Positions 1-9,771 of a DNA stretch of 64,000 nucleotides are shown here, one piece after another. The notes beneath the pieces are model-generated. The model did not search any database. It was not told the origin of the DNA and was given only the letters and a program-made list of their open reading frames with translations. Location: assembly GCF_947489565.1 (NCBI RefSeq), contig NZ_CANLEA010000003.1, positions 248,001 through 312,000 of the forward strand, written 5' to 3'. Origin of the DNA: an uncultured Kordia sp. Its GTDB lineage: Bacteria; Bacteroidota; Bacteroidia; Flavobacteriales; Flavobacteriaceae. The number at the start of each line of letters is the position of its first letter. Position 1 is the stretch's first letter. Both the position numbers and the translations under genes were made by a program.

Positions 1-462
1 ATCCTTGTATCTTTTAAGAAAGTTGTCAAAATCAAATTCTTGATTTCTAATGATTTCATTCAAATTTTCAAGAACCGTATTTAGTAAGTTTTTGACGGGT
101 TTATTTGAATCAATCTGTGTTTTAAAGAACACTAGAATATCTGAATTATCGTTTACATGATCATTTCCAAAATAAGGTATCGAGATTATATTGTTGTTCT
201 TATTTGTATATCTGGCCAAAAGCAAATTGAGCGCAGTTATAAAAAGCACGTATTTATTCAATGCTTCTCCTTTTGATATCTTATTTATAATATTGATAAG
301 ATCTTCAGAAAGTACAATGTCTAATTCCTTAAGTTGAGGAGAAGCATCGTCTTTCGCCTTCTTTGTAATATCAAATAGAGATGTTAACTCTACTCCTTCT
401 AATTGTTGAAGCCAATAGTCTTCAACAATTATGCTGTTGTGTTTTAAAACCTTATTCTCCAT
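1..462 (-). CDS. NRPS-F, 5' part only (runs off the left edge): N-terminal half condensation domain
   Basis: Open frame of 154 codons from the ATG at 462 to the window edge, absent from the ORF track because it is not closed. Reads MENKVLKHNSIIVEDYWLQQLEGVELTSLFDITKKAKDDASPQLKELDIVLSEDLINIINKISKGEALNKYVLFITALNLLLARYTNKNNNIISIPYF..., resembling the C-terminal lobe of C domains and the N-terminus of NRPS-E. Confidence 0.8.
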   Translation of the reverse strand, partial: MENKVLKHNSIIVEDYWLQQLEGVELTSLFDITKKAKDDASPQLKELDIVLSEDLINIINKISKGEALNKYVLFITALNLLLARYTNKNNNIISIPYFGNDHVNDNSDILVFFKTQIDSNKPVKNLLNTVLENLNEIIRNQEFDFDNFLKRYKD

Positions 463-561
463 CTTAATAGATTGTTTTTTTGGTATAGAGTTCGTTTACC
501 TCTTTTTAGTAAAGAGATAAACTAGTTCTATAATGTCTTGTGTATAATTATAATGTCTTTA

Positions 562-3500
562 TTAAAAAGAAAAGTCTGTTTTGAGTTGATGAACATTTTG
601 TGTTCGCTCGTAATCAGAAGCACAACTGAGTTCCTCAATTTTCTTGTCAGGATTATTTACAATATCGTTTATAAGATCTTCCATCCGTTCTTGCATGATT
701 TGCATACGCTCTTCTTTGAAGAGTAATGGATTGTACCGAATACTTATTCCTATATTGTTATCTTCTTGAAGAAGTGCAAAGCGTAAATCTTGTTTGCTGT
801 GTTGCTCTTTTTCCCTCTCAAAGGTTGCTACTTCGAGTCCTGTATTACTTAGTAATGAGTTTACTTGATTTTCGGAAACCTCATCAGAAGCTTCTAATTG
901 CGTAACTAATACGTCGAATAATGGACCTCTACGCTTGTCTCTTTGTAGTTGAAGTTCACTTATTAATTTATCAAACGGATACATTTGATTTTCATAAGCG
1001 TCTAACATTTCTTGTTTTACCGAATTTAGAAATTCATTGAATGTTTGTTGTTCATCAATCGTATTTCTTATTGGAAGCATGTTTATGTAAAACCCAATTT
1101 GATTTTCAAGTTCTCGTTGTGGTCTTCCAGTAACCGTAGTTCCGACAATAATATCATTTTGGTTGCAATATTTGTGAAGCAGAACGTTTACAACGGCCAT
1201 GAATGTTATAAAGTTGGTTGCTGTATTTTCTTTTCCAAGATTGACAAATTGATTGGATTTTTTATCATCTAACAAAAATCCTAAAACTTTCCCGTTGAAG
1301 GTTTGTTTTTCATCACGAGAAAAATCTCTAGGTAATTCTAATACAGGAAGCTTTCCGCTGAATTTATTGAACCAGTATGATTCAACTTGTTTCATTTGAT
1401 CACTTTCTAAGAATTTGTGTTGCCAAGCTGCATAATCTTTGTATTGAAGTGTAAGCGGCGTTAATTCCTCATGATCTCCCTTTAATAAAGAATTATATAT
1501 TTTAAGTAAATCATTCACCAGTACTTTCATTGACCAACCATCTGAAATGATATGATGCATGCTTAGTAGAAATAGGTGTCTGTTGTCTTCTAAACAAACT
1601 AACTTAGCACGTACTAATGGTCCGTTTTCCAAATCGAAAGAAATCTCTGTTTCTTCTTTTGCCAATGCTTTTGCTTCTTCTTCTTTGGCAGGAACATTTC
1701 TCCAATCGAATACTTCAATTTTCAATCCACAATCTTCAAGGTTTTTGTGTATTTTTTGCTTTGGCACTCCATCTACAGTACTAAATGTTGTTCTGAGAAT
1801 TTCATGTCTATGTAGTAAGCTATTGAATGCTTCTTTAAATAGTTCTTCATTTATATTTTCGAGATCATAAGCCGCAGACATATTGTATGCCGTAAGTCCT
1901 GGTTCCAATTGATCTAAAAACCAAAGTCTTTTTTGTCCATGAGATACATCATAATATTGCTGTTCTTTGACAGGAACAATTGTAACCGTATCAGTTTCTT
2001 GAGAGTTTTCAATGGCTTTTGCTATTCCTTGAATGGTTTGCTCACTAAATATTTGTTTTAGGTCTAGTTTTACATTTAATTTTTCATGAATTCTAGAAAC
2101 CATTTGCGAAGCACTTAAGGAATGTCCTCCAAGCTCAAAGAAGTTTGATTTTACACTTATTTCAGTACTTCCAAGCAATTCATTCCATATTTCGGATAGT
2201 ATTTTTTCTGTGTCGCTACTTGGAGCTACATATGCTTCCGTTCTACCTGCTTGTTTTGCTAGCGTATGCAGTTTTCGTCTGTCAATTTTCCCATTCGTTG
2301 TTAACGGCATTGTTTCTAATGCTGTAAATGTTGACGGAATCATATATTCTGGCAAATGATTCATGAGTTGCGAACGTACTTCGGAAATGTTTATGTTTTC
2401 ATGACCTGTTACGAATGCCGCTAAATACCCTGCATTTGAGCTATCTTTCATCATTACTACAGCAGCTTCACTTACCGCTTTTAGTTTCACCATTACAGTT
2501 TCAATCTCTCCTAATTCAATACGGAAACCTCTAATTTTTACTTGTTCATCATTTCGTCCAATGAATTCTATATTTCCATCTGGCAATAGTTTCCCTATAT
2601 CACCTGTTTTATAGATTTTGTGATTCTTTGCGGCTTCAAACGTTACAAATTTTTCTTTTGTAAAGGTAGGTCTGTTCACATATCCTCTAGCTAAACCTGG
2701 TCCTGCAATACAGATTTCTCCATTGACTCCGACAGGACATTGTTGCATGTCTTTATTTAAAATAAAAACTTCCATATTCGCTATTGGTTTTCCTATAGGA
2801 AGGCTCTCTCTGTTTTTATCTGCTTCGGTTATTTTATAACTCGTAGAACATATTGCGCATTCCGTTGGACCATATACATTGTAATAGTCTGAAGTTTTAC
2901 TAATTTCAATTGCTTCTTCCAGTTTTGGAGGCTCGCCACCAGTTAATATAACACGCAATGATGTTAGTTTTTCTTTTCTGATTGATGATAGAAAAGCTGG
3001 CGGTAATGCAATAACACTGATGTCATTGTATTGGATGTAGTTTTCAAAACTATCTAAATCTTCAACAAGCTGTTTTCCTGTTACATACAGAGCTGCTCCG
3101 CTGAAAAGTGCCATGAATATTTCACACATGGAAACATCAAACGATAGCGAGAAGAATTGCAACACATGATCTTTTTCATTGATGCTGAATTGATGAATAT
3201 GATCTAAAGCAATGTTGACATAGCTACTGTGCTCTATCATAACTCCTTTTGGCAATCCTGTAGAACCTGATGTGTATATTACATAGGCTAAATCGTTTGC
3301 TGCATTTTGATTTTCAGGATTATGCGTAGGCAAATTGTTTAAGATAGTTGTCTGCTCGGCAATGTAAAATAACTGATTTTCTTGTAGGGTATTGCTATTC
3401 CAAAAAAGCGTTCTTTCAGTAATGAGAACTTTAGGTTTTACATCGTTTAGAATGAATTCTTTTCTTTCTATTGGATAGTTAGCATCTATCGGAACATATA

Positions 3501-6500
3501 CGCCACCAGCTTTGAAAATTGCAATAATGGCAATGATCATACTTTCTGATCTATTTAAAGATAAAGCAACAAAATCATCTGGTTTTATATCGTATTCTTT
3601 TCTAAGGTAATGCGCTAACTGATTTGCCTTTGTATTAAGTTCGTTGTATGTGAGTGAATTGTTTTTATATACTACAGCTATTTTGTTTGGAAATTTTTCA
3701 ACTTGTTCTTCAAAAAGCGTGTGTATATTTTTGTCTAATGGAAAATCGATATCTGATTGATTGAGCATCGCAGACAATCTTTGTTCTTCTTCTTTCCCTA
3801 GAATGTTTATTTCTTTTATTGGTTTTTCAACATCATCAATAATTTCTTGCAGTAAGGTTTTTAAGTGTTTGCTACAAGCCTCCATGCGCCATTCGTCAAA
3901 TAAGGCTGCATTGTATCCAATTTCTACCCATAAACCATCTTTTGTTTCTTGAAATTCGAAGTTTACATCAATTTTATTCGCTTCAAAATTTGTGTCAACT
4001 TCTTCAGTAATGATTCCTTCAAATTGATATTCCTCGCCGTTAGTGACTTCTATATTTTGTAGAATTATCATCACATCAAATAAAGGTGAGCGACTCATGT
4101 CACGAGTGATTTGTAAATCATCTACAAGTTTGTCAAACGGATATACTTTGTGTTTGTAAGCTTCTAGTGTGTTTTTGCGCACTTTATCTAGTAACTTATC
4201 AAAGTTATCATTGGTTGAAAATTCTGTTCTTAAAGCTAGTGTGTTTACATAAAAACCAACTTGATTTTCTAACTCAGAATGATCTCTTCCAGCCGTTGGC
4301 GTACCTATAACGATGTCTTCTTGTCCTGTATATTTGTATAGAAGTGTTTTTACAGAAGCAGTTAATAACATAAATAATGTAACACCTTTTTCTCTACATA
4401 TTTTGTGTAGGTTTTCTTGTATCGTTTTTTCGATTAAAAATCCTTTACTTTCTCCTTTGCCAGATCTTACAGACGAACGTTGACGATCTGTTGGTAAGTC
4501 GAGAACAGGAACTTCACCTTGGAAACGACTTTTCCAATAATTAGCATGTTTTGCTAAGTTTTCTCCTTGCAAATGTGAATTTTGCCAAGCCGTGAAGTCT
4601 TTGTATTGTATTCTTAAAGGCGCAATATTTATTGGTTGTTGGTTTTTAAAAGAGTTATACAGTTTAATAACCTCATCAATAATAATTTGCATTGACCAAC
4701 CATCAGAAATAATGTGATGTGTGTTGAATAACAATGTATTTTTTTCATCGTTGATGCGCAACAAATGAACTCTTAACAAAGACCCTTTTTCCAGATCAAA
4801 TTCTTTGTTAGTTTCGGCTTGTATTATTGCGGCTTCTTGTTTTTCTTTTTGTGATGTATCTCTTAAATCGGTAAATTCAACTTTGAAACCGTATTCTTTT
4901 CTGTTGTGAATTTTTTGTTTTGGCACACCATCAACACTTATGAATGTTGTTCTAAGACTTTCGTGTCGATCTACCAATGTATTGAAAGCCATTTCAAATG
5001 CTTCCGTGTCTAGTTTTCCTTTGAGTGTAAATACTCTTGGTTGTGTATAGGCTAGTTTACTTTCTTCAAATTGATCAATAATCCACAAACGTTTTTGCGC
5101 ATGTGATGCCTCATAATATGCTAATTCGCCTAAGGGTTGTATTGCGGTAACTTTTTCTGCTCCTTTAAGATATCCTAATGATTCCGCTAAGTTTTGTGTT
5201 TGTTCGCAAAGAAATTCTTCTTTGTAAGCATCTTTCCATTTGTCAGCTACTTTTGGATCAATTTTTTTATGTCTGAAAAATTTAATATCTCCAATCATAT
5301 TTGATTCAGCATGAATTCCATCAGTCATTCTATTTTCGCTGTCTTCGTAGATTTTCAGCATTTGCTCTTGATGGTTTTCCATTTCTAAGAAATCACATAG
5401 ACTGGCTGCCACTTGCGAACTATCTTTTACCATGTCTTCAAATTTGACTACATGTTTTCTGTTGTCTGGAATTTCTTTGAAGAATTCTACAATGTTTTGG
5501 TGACTTACTAGCCATTCCAATTCTCCTAATTTACGTGCATCAAAATCATGCTTGTAACGAAAAACCTGATCCATACGTGTATCTTCATAAGAATGAATTA
5601 ATCCATATGGGTTTCTTTGTAAGTGAATGAATTTTGCATTTTTGAATGTTTGCTCTATTCTTCTTAAGACATTGATGTCTCTTGCGTACGAAGGACTTTT
5701 GTCAACCAGTATTCTATCGCCAATCCAACTTTGCATTTTTGCATAATATTCTTGAACCGATAGGTCTTCTTTGATGAAATCGTTCATCATTTCGGTAGCC
5801 TTTTCATTGTCGAAATCTAGCAATTCCATGATGGCACGGATGTTCCCTTCTTTGTAAAAACTTAGCTTTCCATCTAATTCTTTTTCTCTTCCCTGTAAGG
5901 TGTTGAATATCATTAGTTGTAATTCTGGCGGCACAAATAAATCAGGATGACCAGCCATAATCACTCTTAATAAAGTAGAACCTGATCTTGGCGGCGCTAG
6001 TATAAATACTGCCGAATCATTTTTGCTTTCATTTACAGGATAGTCAGGTAAAGGCGTAATGATACTGTTCATTTTCTCGATATCGCTTTCATTCACCTTA
6101 TCTGCAAAATCAGTAGCTTCTCTATTTAATTCAACGGCAAGTTCTTGTATTGTAGGCGCATCAAATAAAAGACTTACATGCACTATTTCTTTTAGGTAAT
6201 CTTGTAATTGATTTACGATTCTTATTCCTTTTAGAGAATCGCCTCCTAATTCAAAATAATTGTCTTTAATCCCAATTTTCTTTTTCCCTAAAACTTCTTC
6301 CCAAATTCTGCTTATTTCTTTTTCTAGTATACTTTGTGGAGCTAGATATTGATCTTTTACTCCTATACCTGCTTCTTTTGGGTTTGGTAATACTTTGTAG
6401 TTTATTTTTCCATTTCCTGTTAACGAAAAACTGTCTACTTGCACAAAGTATGATGGAATTTTATACGCTGGAAGAATTTTTCCTAGATAGGCTTTTAGGT

Positions 6501-8664
6501 TTGCAATGTCTTGTGCTTCCGAACTTTTTACATACGCTACTAATTGTCCAATTCCTTCTTCATCTTTCCATACAGTCACAGCCACTTCATCGAGTTCTGG
6601 CTTGTTTCCTAGTACTTGCTCTACTTCTTGAAGCTCTACTCGATATCCTCTTATTTTTACTTGTCGATCTATTCTTCCTAAAAACTCTAAAGTTCCGTTT
6701 GGTGTCCATTTTACACTATCGCCGGTTTTGTATAGTAATTCTTCTTCTATAAATGGATGATTGATGAATTTTTCATTGGTTAACGATTGGTTATTTATAT
6801 AACCTAACGCTAATCCTTTTCCAGAGATATACAATTCTCCTGCAACACCAACAGGCACTACCTTTAAGTTTTTATCAAGTACGTATGCTTTTGTATTGTT
6901 GATCGGTTTTCCTATGACAACTTCACTTTCAAAACTTTCAAAATTCGTTTTGTCTATACGATGCGCTACACAACCAATGGTACATTCTGTTGGACCATAA
7001 TGGTTTACGAAAGTAACATCAGGCTTCAAATTATAAAAGCTTTTTATATCATCTGTTCTGATAGCTTCTCCTCCAAGAAGTATTAATCGGATGTTTGAAT
7101 TTTGTAAAGATTCGTAATTATTTGCATGCTTGAATAGGTAAAATAATGAAGGCGTTAATTTGATATAACTAATATTATTGGATACTAGATACTCTATTAA
7201 CGCATTTGTTTGTTTGACAAGCGATTCTTCTATTAAGTGTATTGATGCACCATTCAATATTGTTCCCCATAAAGCGGTATATCCAAGATCGAAAGCGTAC
7301 GTTGATAACATGATAGAGCTATCTTTTTCAGTAACCTGAAACTTTTCTTGCATCCAACCAACATAGTTTACCAAAGCACTATGTTTTATTTGTACACCTT
7401 TTGGTTTTCCTGTGGTTCCTGAAGTATAGATAACATATGCTACATCTTCTGGTGAAATAGTTAACTCCAGATTGTCTTTACTTTCTTCTATATCTGCCAA
7501 TTGAATATCGAGCGCAAATAATTCTCCTTGATAATATTCTATAAGATCAAACATAATGCTTGAGTCTGTAAGAATCATTTTTACATTGGCATCTTTTAGT
7601 ATGTGACTTATTTGTTCTTTAGGTTGTCCTATTCCAATAGGTAAATATGCTGCTCCAGCTTTTAGAATACCCAACATTCCTATCAACATAAATTCTGAAG
7701 GTTCCACCATTAATCCAACAATGTCTTTTTGCTGGATGTTATGATTGTTTCTTAAGTATGCTGCTAGTTTGCTTGTTATTTCATTGATTTCATGATACGA
7801 AAATGAGCGTCCGTTTATATACACGGCTGCGTTATTTCCTCCTTGTCTTACTTGTTCTTCAAATCTTTGCACTACATTTTGAGTAGTATTTACATTGTAA
7901 TCCGTTTGGTTGAAATCGGCTACGATTGTGTTTTCCTCTTGTGGTGTTAAGATTTGAAGATCTTTTACAGGAATCTCTATTCCGTTTAATAAACTGTTTA
8001 GTGCAGTGATATAGTGAGTTCCTAATTGCTTTATTTGATCTTTGCTATATTTTGCATTATCGTATCGTATCTTTAAACTAAGTGTGTCATTTTCATCTAC
8101 TACATCAAAACGTAATTTTATTTTGTCGGTAAGACTGCTTTGTTTTGTCATTCTATTGAATGTCAAGCCACAATTATAGAGTATATTTTCATTGTCAAAA
8201 CCATTAGCCTTGAGCTTATTCATTAGACTATCAAAGTCATAATTTTGATGCTCACTTACATTATTTAAATTCTCAAGTATGGAATGAATAAGTTGTTTTG
8301 GCGTCTTATTCGCATCTATTTCAGCTTGTAAAAACAATAATGTATTTATTTCCTCATTATGACTTGCTTCACCAAAATTACCTGTCGTAACCAGTATATC
8401 ATTCTTATAGGTATACTTATATAATAGAATATTTAACGTAGTTGTTAATAGAAGAAAAGCGCTTGATACATCTTCATTTGACACTTGAAATAGTTGTTGT
8501 CTTATTTCTTGTGCAAAATCGAAATATTGTTCTTCATAAACCGCTTCAACAGCTGTATTGTTGGCATTGCTGCCAGAAAATAGTTGAAGTTCATCTGAAT
8601 TCTTTATAATGTGTAACCAAAAGAGTTCTGATTTACTTCTTTTGACTAAAAAATCTCTTTCCAT
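562..8664 (-). CDS. NRPS-E: half-C - A - T - sulfotransferase - C - A - T - C
   Basis: 2700 aa ORF. A3 motifs AYVIYTSGTTGKPKG and AYVIYTSGSTGLPKG; T motifs GGDSL and GGHSL; C motifs HHIISDG twice; embedded PPRSGSTLL...RNPYGLIHSYED sulfotransferase. C-terminal tail KTDFSF. Confidence 0.95.
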   Translation of the reverse strand: MERDFLVKRSKSELFWLHIIKNSDELQLFSGSNANNTAVEAVYEEQYFDFAQEIRQQLFQVSNEDVSSAFLLLTTTLNILLYKYTYKNDILVTTGNFGEASHNEEINTLLFLQAEIDANKTPKQLIHSILENLNNVSEHQNYDFDSLMNKLKANGFDNENILYNCGLTFNRMTKQSSLTDKIKLRFDVVDENDTLSLKIRYDNAKYSKDQIKQLGTHYITALNSLLNGIEIPVKDLQILTPQEENTIVADFNQTDYNVNTTQNVVQRFEEQVRQGGNNAAVYINGRSFSYHEINEITSKLAAYLRNNHNIQQKDIVGLMVEPSEFMLIGMLGILKAGAAYLPIGIGQPKEQISHILKDANVKMILTDSSIMFDLIEYYQGELFALDIQLADIEESKDNLELTISPEDVAYVIYTSGTTGKPKGVQIKHSALVNYVGWMQEKFQVTEKDSSIMLSTYAFDLGYTALWGTILNGASIHLIEESLVKQTNALIEYLVSNNISYIKLTPSLFYLFKHANNYESLQNSNIRLILLGGEAIRTDDIKSFYNLKPDVTFVNHYGPTECTIGCVAHRIDKTNFESFESEVVIGKPINNTKAYVLDKNLKVVPVGVAGELYISGKGLALGYINNQSLTNEKFINHPFIEEELLYKTGDSVKWTPNGTLEFLGRIDRQVKIRGYRVELQEVEQVLGNKPELDEVAVTVWKDEEGIGQLVAYVKSSEAQDIANLKAYLGKILPAYKIPSYFVQVDSFSLTGNGKINYKVLPNPKEAGIGVKDQYLAPQSILEKEISRIWEEVLGKKKIGIKDNYFELGGDSLKGIRIVNQLQDYLKEIVHVSLLFDAPTIQELAVELNREATDFADKVNESDIEKMNSIITPLPDYPVNESKNDSAVFILAPPRSGSTLLRVIMAGHPDLFVPPELQLMIFNTLQGREKELDGKLSFYKEGNIRAIMELLDFDNEKATEMMNDFIKEDLSVQEYYAKMQSWIGDRILVDKSPSYARDINVLRRIEQTFKNAKFIHLQRNPYGLIHSYEDTRMDQVFRYKHDFDARKLGELEWLVSHQNIVEFFKEIPDNRKHVVKFEDMVKDSSQVAASLCDFLEMENHQEQMLKIYEDSENRMTDGIHAESNMIGDIKFFRHKKIDPKVADKWKDAYKEEFLCEQTQNLAESLGYLKGAEKVTAIQPLGELAYYEASHAQKRLWIIDQFEESKLAYTQPRVFTLKGKLDTEAFEMAFNTLVDRHESLRTTFISVDGVPKQKIHNRKEYGFKVEFTDLRDTSQKEKQEAAIIQAETNKEFDLEKGSLLRVHLLRINDEKNTLLFNTHHIISDGWSMQIIIDEVIKLYNSFKNQQPINIAPLRIQYKDFTAWQNSHLQGENLAKHANYWKSRFQGEVPVLDLPTDRQRSSVRSGKGESKGFLIEKTIQENLHKICREKGVTLFMLLTASVKTLLYKYTGQEDIVIGTPTAGRDHSELENQVGFYVNTLALRTEFSTNDNFDKLLDKVRKNTLEAYKHKVYPFDKLVDDLQITRDMSRSPLFDVMIILQNIEVTNGEEYQFEGIITEEVDTNFEANKIDVNFEFQETKDGLWVEIGYNAALFDEWRMEACSKHLKTLLQEIIDDVEKPIKEINILGKEEEQRLSAMLNQSDIDFPLDKNIHTLFEEQVEKFPNKIAVVYKNNSLTYNELNTKANQLAHYLRKEYDIKPDDFVALSLNRSESMIIAIIAIFKAGGVYVPIDANYPIERKEFILNDVKPKVLITERTLFWNSNTLQENQLFYIAEQTTILNNLPTHNPENQNAANDLAYVIYTSGSTGLPKGVMIEHSSYVNIALDHIHQFSINEKDHVLQFFSLSFDVSMCEIFMALFSGAALYVTGKQLVEDLDSFENYIQYNDISVIALPPAFLSSIRKEKLTSLRVILTGGEPPKLEEAIEISKTSDYYNVYGPTECAICSTSYKITEADKNRESLPIGKPIANMEVFILNKDMQQCPVGVNGEICIAGPGLARGYVNRPTFTKEKFVTFEAAKNHKIYKTGDIGKLLPDGNIEFIGRNDEQVKIRGFRIELGEIETVMVKLKAVSEAAVVMMKDSSNAGYLAAFVTGHENINISEVRSQLMNHLPEYMIPSTFTALETMPLTTNGKIDRRKLHTLAKQAGRTEAYVAPSSDTEKILSEIWNELLGSTEISVKSNFFELGGHSLSASQMVSRIHEKLNVKLDLKQIFSEQTIQGIAKAIENSQETDTVTIVPVKEQQYYDVSHGQKRLWFLDQLEPGLTAYNMSAAYDLENINEELFKEAFNSLLHRHEILRTTFSTVDGVPKQKIHKNLEDCGLKIEVFDWRNVPAKEEEAKALAKEETEISFDLENGPLVRAKLVCLEDNRHLFLLSMHHIISDGWSMKVLVNDLLKIYNSLLKGDHEELTPLTLQYKDYAAWQHKFLESDQMKQVESYWFNKFSGKLPVLELPRDFSRDEKQTFNGKVLGFLLDDKKSNQFVNLGKENTATNFITFMAVVNVLLHKYCNQNDIIVGTTVTGRPQRELENQIGFYINMLPIRNTIDEQQTFNEFLNSVKQEMLDAYENQMYPFDKLISELQLQRDKRRGPLFDVLVTQLEASDEVSENQVNSLLSNTGLEVATFEREKEQHSKQDLRFALLQEDNNIGISIRYNPLLFKEERMQIMQERMEDLINDIVNNPDKKIEELSCASDYERTQNVHQLKTDFSF
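5165..6020 (-). other. Sulfotransferase domain (Sulfotransfer_3-like, PAPS-dependent) inside NRPS-E, between T1 and C2 (approximate bounds)
   Basis: VFILAPPRSGSTLLRVIMAGHPDLFVPPEL (5'-phosphosulfate-binding loop) and FIHLQRNPYGLIHSYED (3'-phosphate-binding R-N-P...S motif) in frame between a carrier domain (GGDSLKGIRIV) and a C domain (YYEASHAQKRLWIIDQ). Confidence 0.88.
7930..8664 (-). other. N-terminal half condensation domain of NRPS-E (C-lobe only, no HHxxxDG)
   Basis: First ~245 aa align by eye to the C-terminal lobe of C domains (FLLLTTTLNILLYKYTYKNDILVTTGNFG...NTLLFLQAEID...NYDFDSLMNKL); no HHxxxDG before the first A domain. Confidence 0.75.
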
Positions 8665-8802
8665 GTGTGTCTTTTTAATAATTACCCAATGCAGTTTTAA
8701 TTATTTTAAATCCATATCATTGATTCTAGAGGAGGAACTTTAAGAGTTTCAAATAATGATATTTGATGTAGATGCTATACTTAGTTTTGTGAGTTCTTGA
8801 TA

Positions 8803-9771
8803 TTAGTCTTCTAGCAATACACCGACATTTTTACTTTCTGCTAGGTTGAAGAAATAAGAACAAACTGCCATATCATACACGGCCATTCCCATAGGATTGA
8901 ACATCACTACTTTTCCAAGTGAATTTGCTAATTTGTTATTGCATAATACATCGACAATGGTGTGTACATTTTTTTCTTCCAATCCATGCTTTAAATGCAT
9001 AAATTCGATATCTGTATTTTCACGATTTACTTCTTCCCAATCGTCAACGACCATCACATCTACTTCTTTCATAAAAGGAGCGTCAAAATCTCTTAATGAT
9101 ACGTTTAGGTATAATCCTGGTTTCTTAGCTTTTTTGTTGATATAACGGTTTTTTGACACTGTACATGTCATAAAAATGTCAGAACTATCAAATACTTCTT
9201 CCCAACCGTTAGTGATAATTACTTTGCTTTGAAATGCTTCAGGAATATCATCCATGTTTATAGGTCTTAAATCATAGAGGTAAATATTTTCAATTTTATC
9301 TCCATAGAGATTTATGATCAAATCTAGATGTTGTTTCCCAATAGGTCCAAAACCTATAATACCAAAGTTCATTTTGGAAGTAATGTCATTTTTTTCAATG
9401 TAATCAGAAATTACACTACCTGTTACTGCCGCAGTTCTTATGGCACTTACTAATGCTGTATTGAAAATAGCTTTTGGTTTTCCTGTATTGGCTTCATTCA
9501 GAATTATGGTTGAATGTGCTCTTGCTATTCCATTATGAATATTGTCTGGAAAACTTGCAATCCATTTTATTCCAGAAACATCAAACTCTCCTCCAATAAA
9601 TGCAGGCATTGCTATGATTCGGTTTTTTAAATCTCTGTATCGTAAATATGGTTTTACTGGTTGACTGAAATCTTTTTCTTTGAGCAAGTGTGTTGCATCC
9701 TTGATTGCTTCAATTATGTTGCTCCAGTTAATTCCTAGTTCAAAAATGTTAGTTTCACTAAAATACCTCAT
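8803..9771 (-). CDS. sbnB: SbnB-like N-(2-amino-2-carboxyethyl)-L-glutamate dehydrogenase (ornithine cyclodeaminase/mu-crystallin family)
   Basis: 322 aa; MNFGIIGFGPIGKQHLDLI Rossmann motif; FPDNIHNGIARAHSTIILNEANTGKPKAIFNTALVSAIRTAAVTG typical of SbnB/OCD; overlaps the upstream sbnA-like gene by 14 nt. Confidence 0.85.
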   Translation of the reverse strand: MRYFSETNIFELGINWSNIIEAIKDATHLLKEKDFSQPVKPYLRYRDLKNRIIAMPAFIGGEFDVSGIKWIASFPDNIHNGIARAHSTIILNEANTGKPKAIFNTALVSAIRTAAVTGSVISDYIEKNDITSKMNFGIIGFGPIGKQHLDLIINLYGDKIENIYLYDLRPINMDDIPEAFQSKVIITNGWEEVFDSSDIFMTCTVSKNRYINKKAKKPGLYLNVSLRDFDAPFMKEVDVMVVDDWEEVNRENTDIEFMHLKHGLEEKNVHTIVDVLCNNKLANSLGKVVMFNPMGMAVYDMAVCSYFFNLAESKNVGVLLED

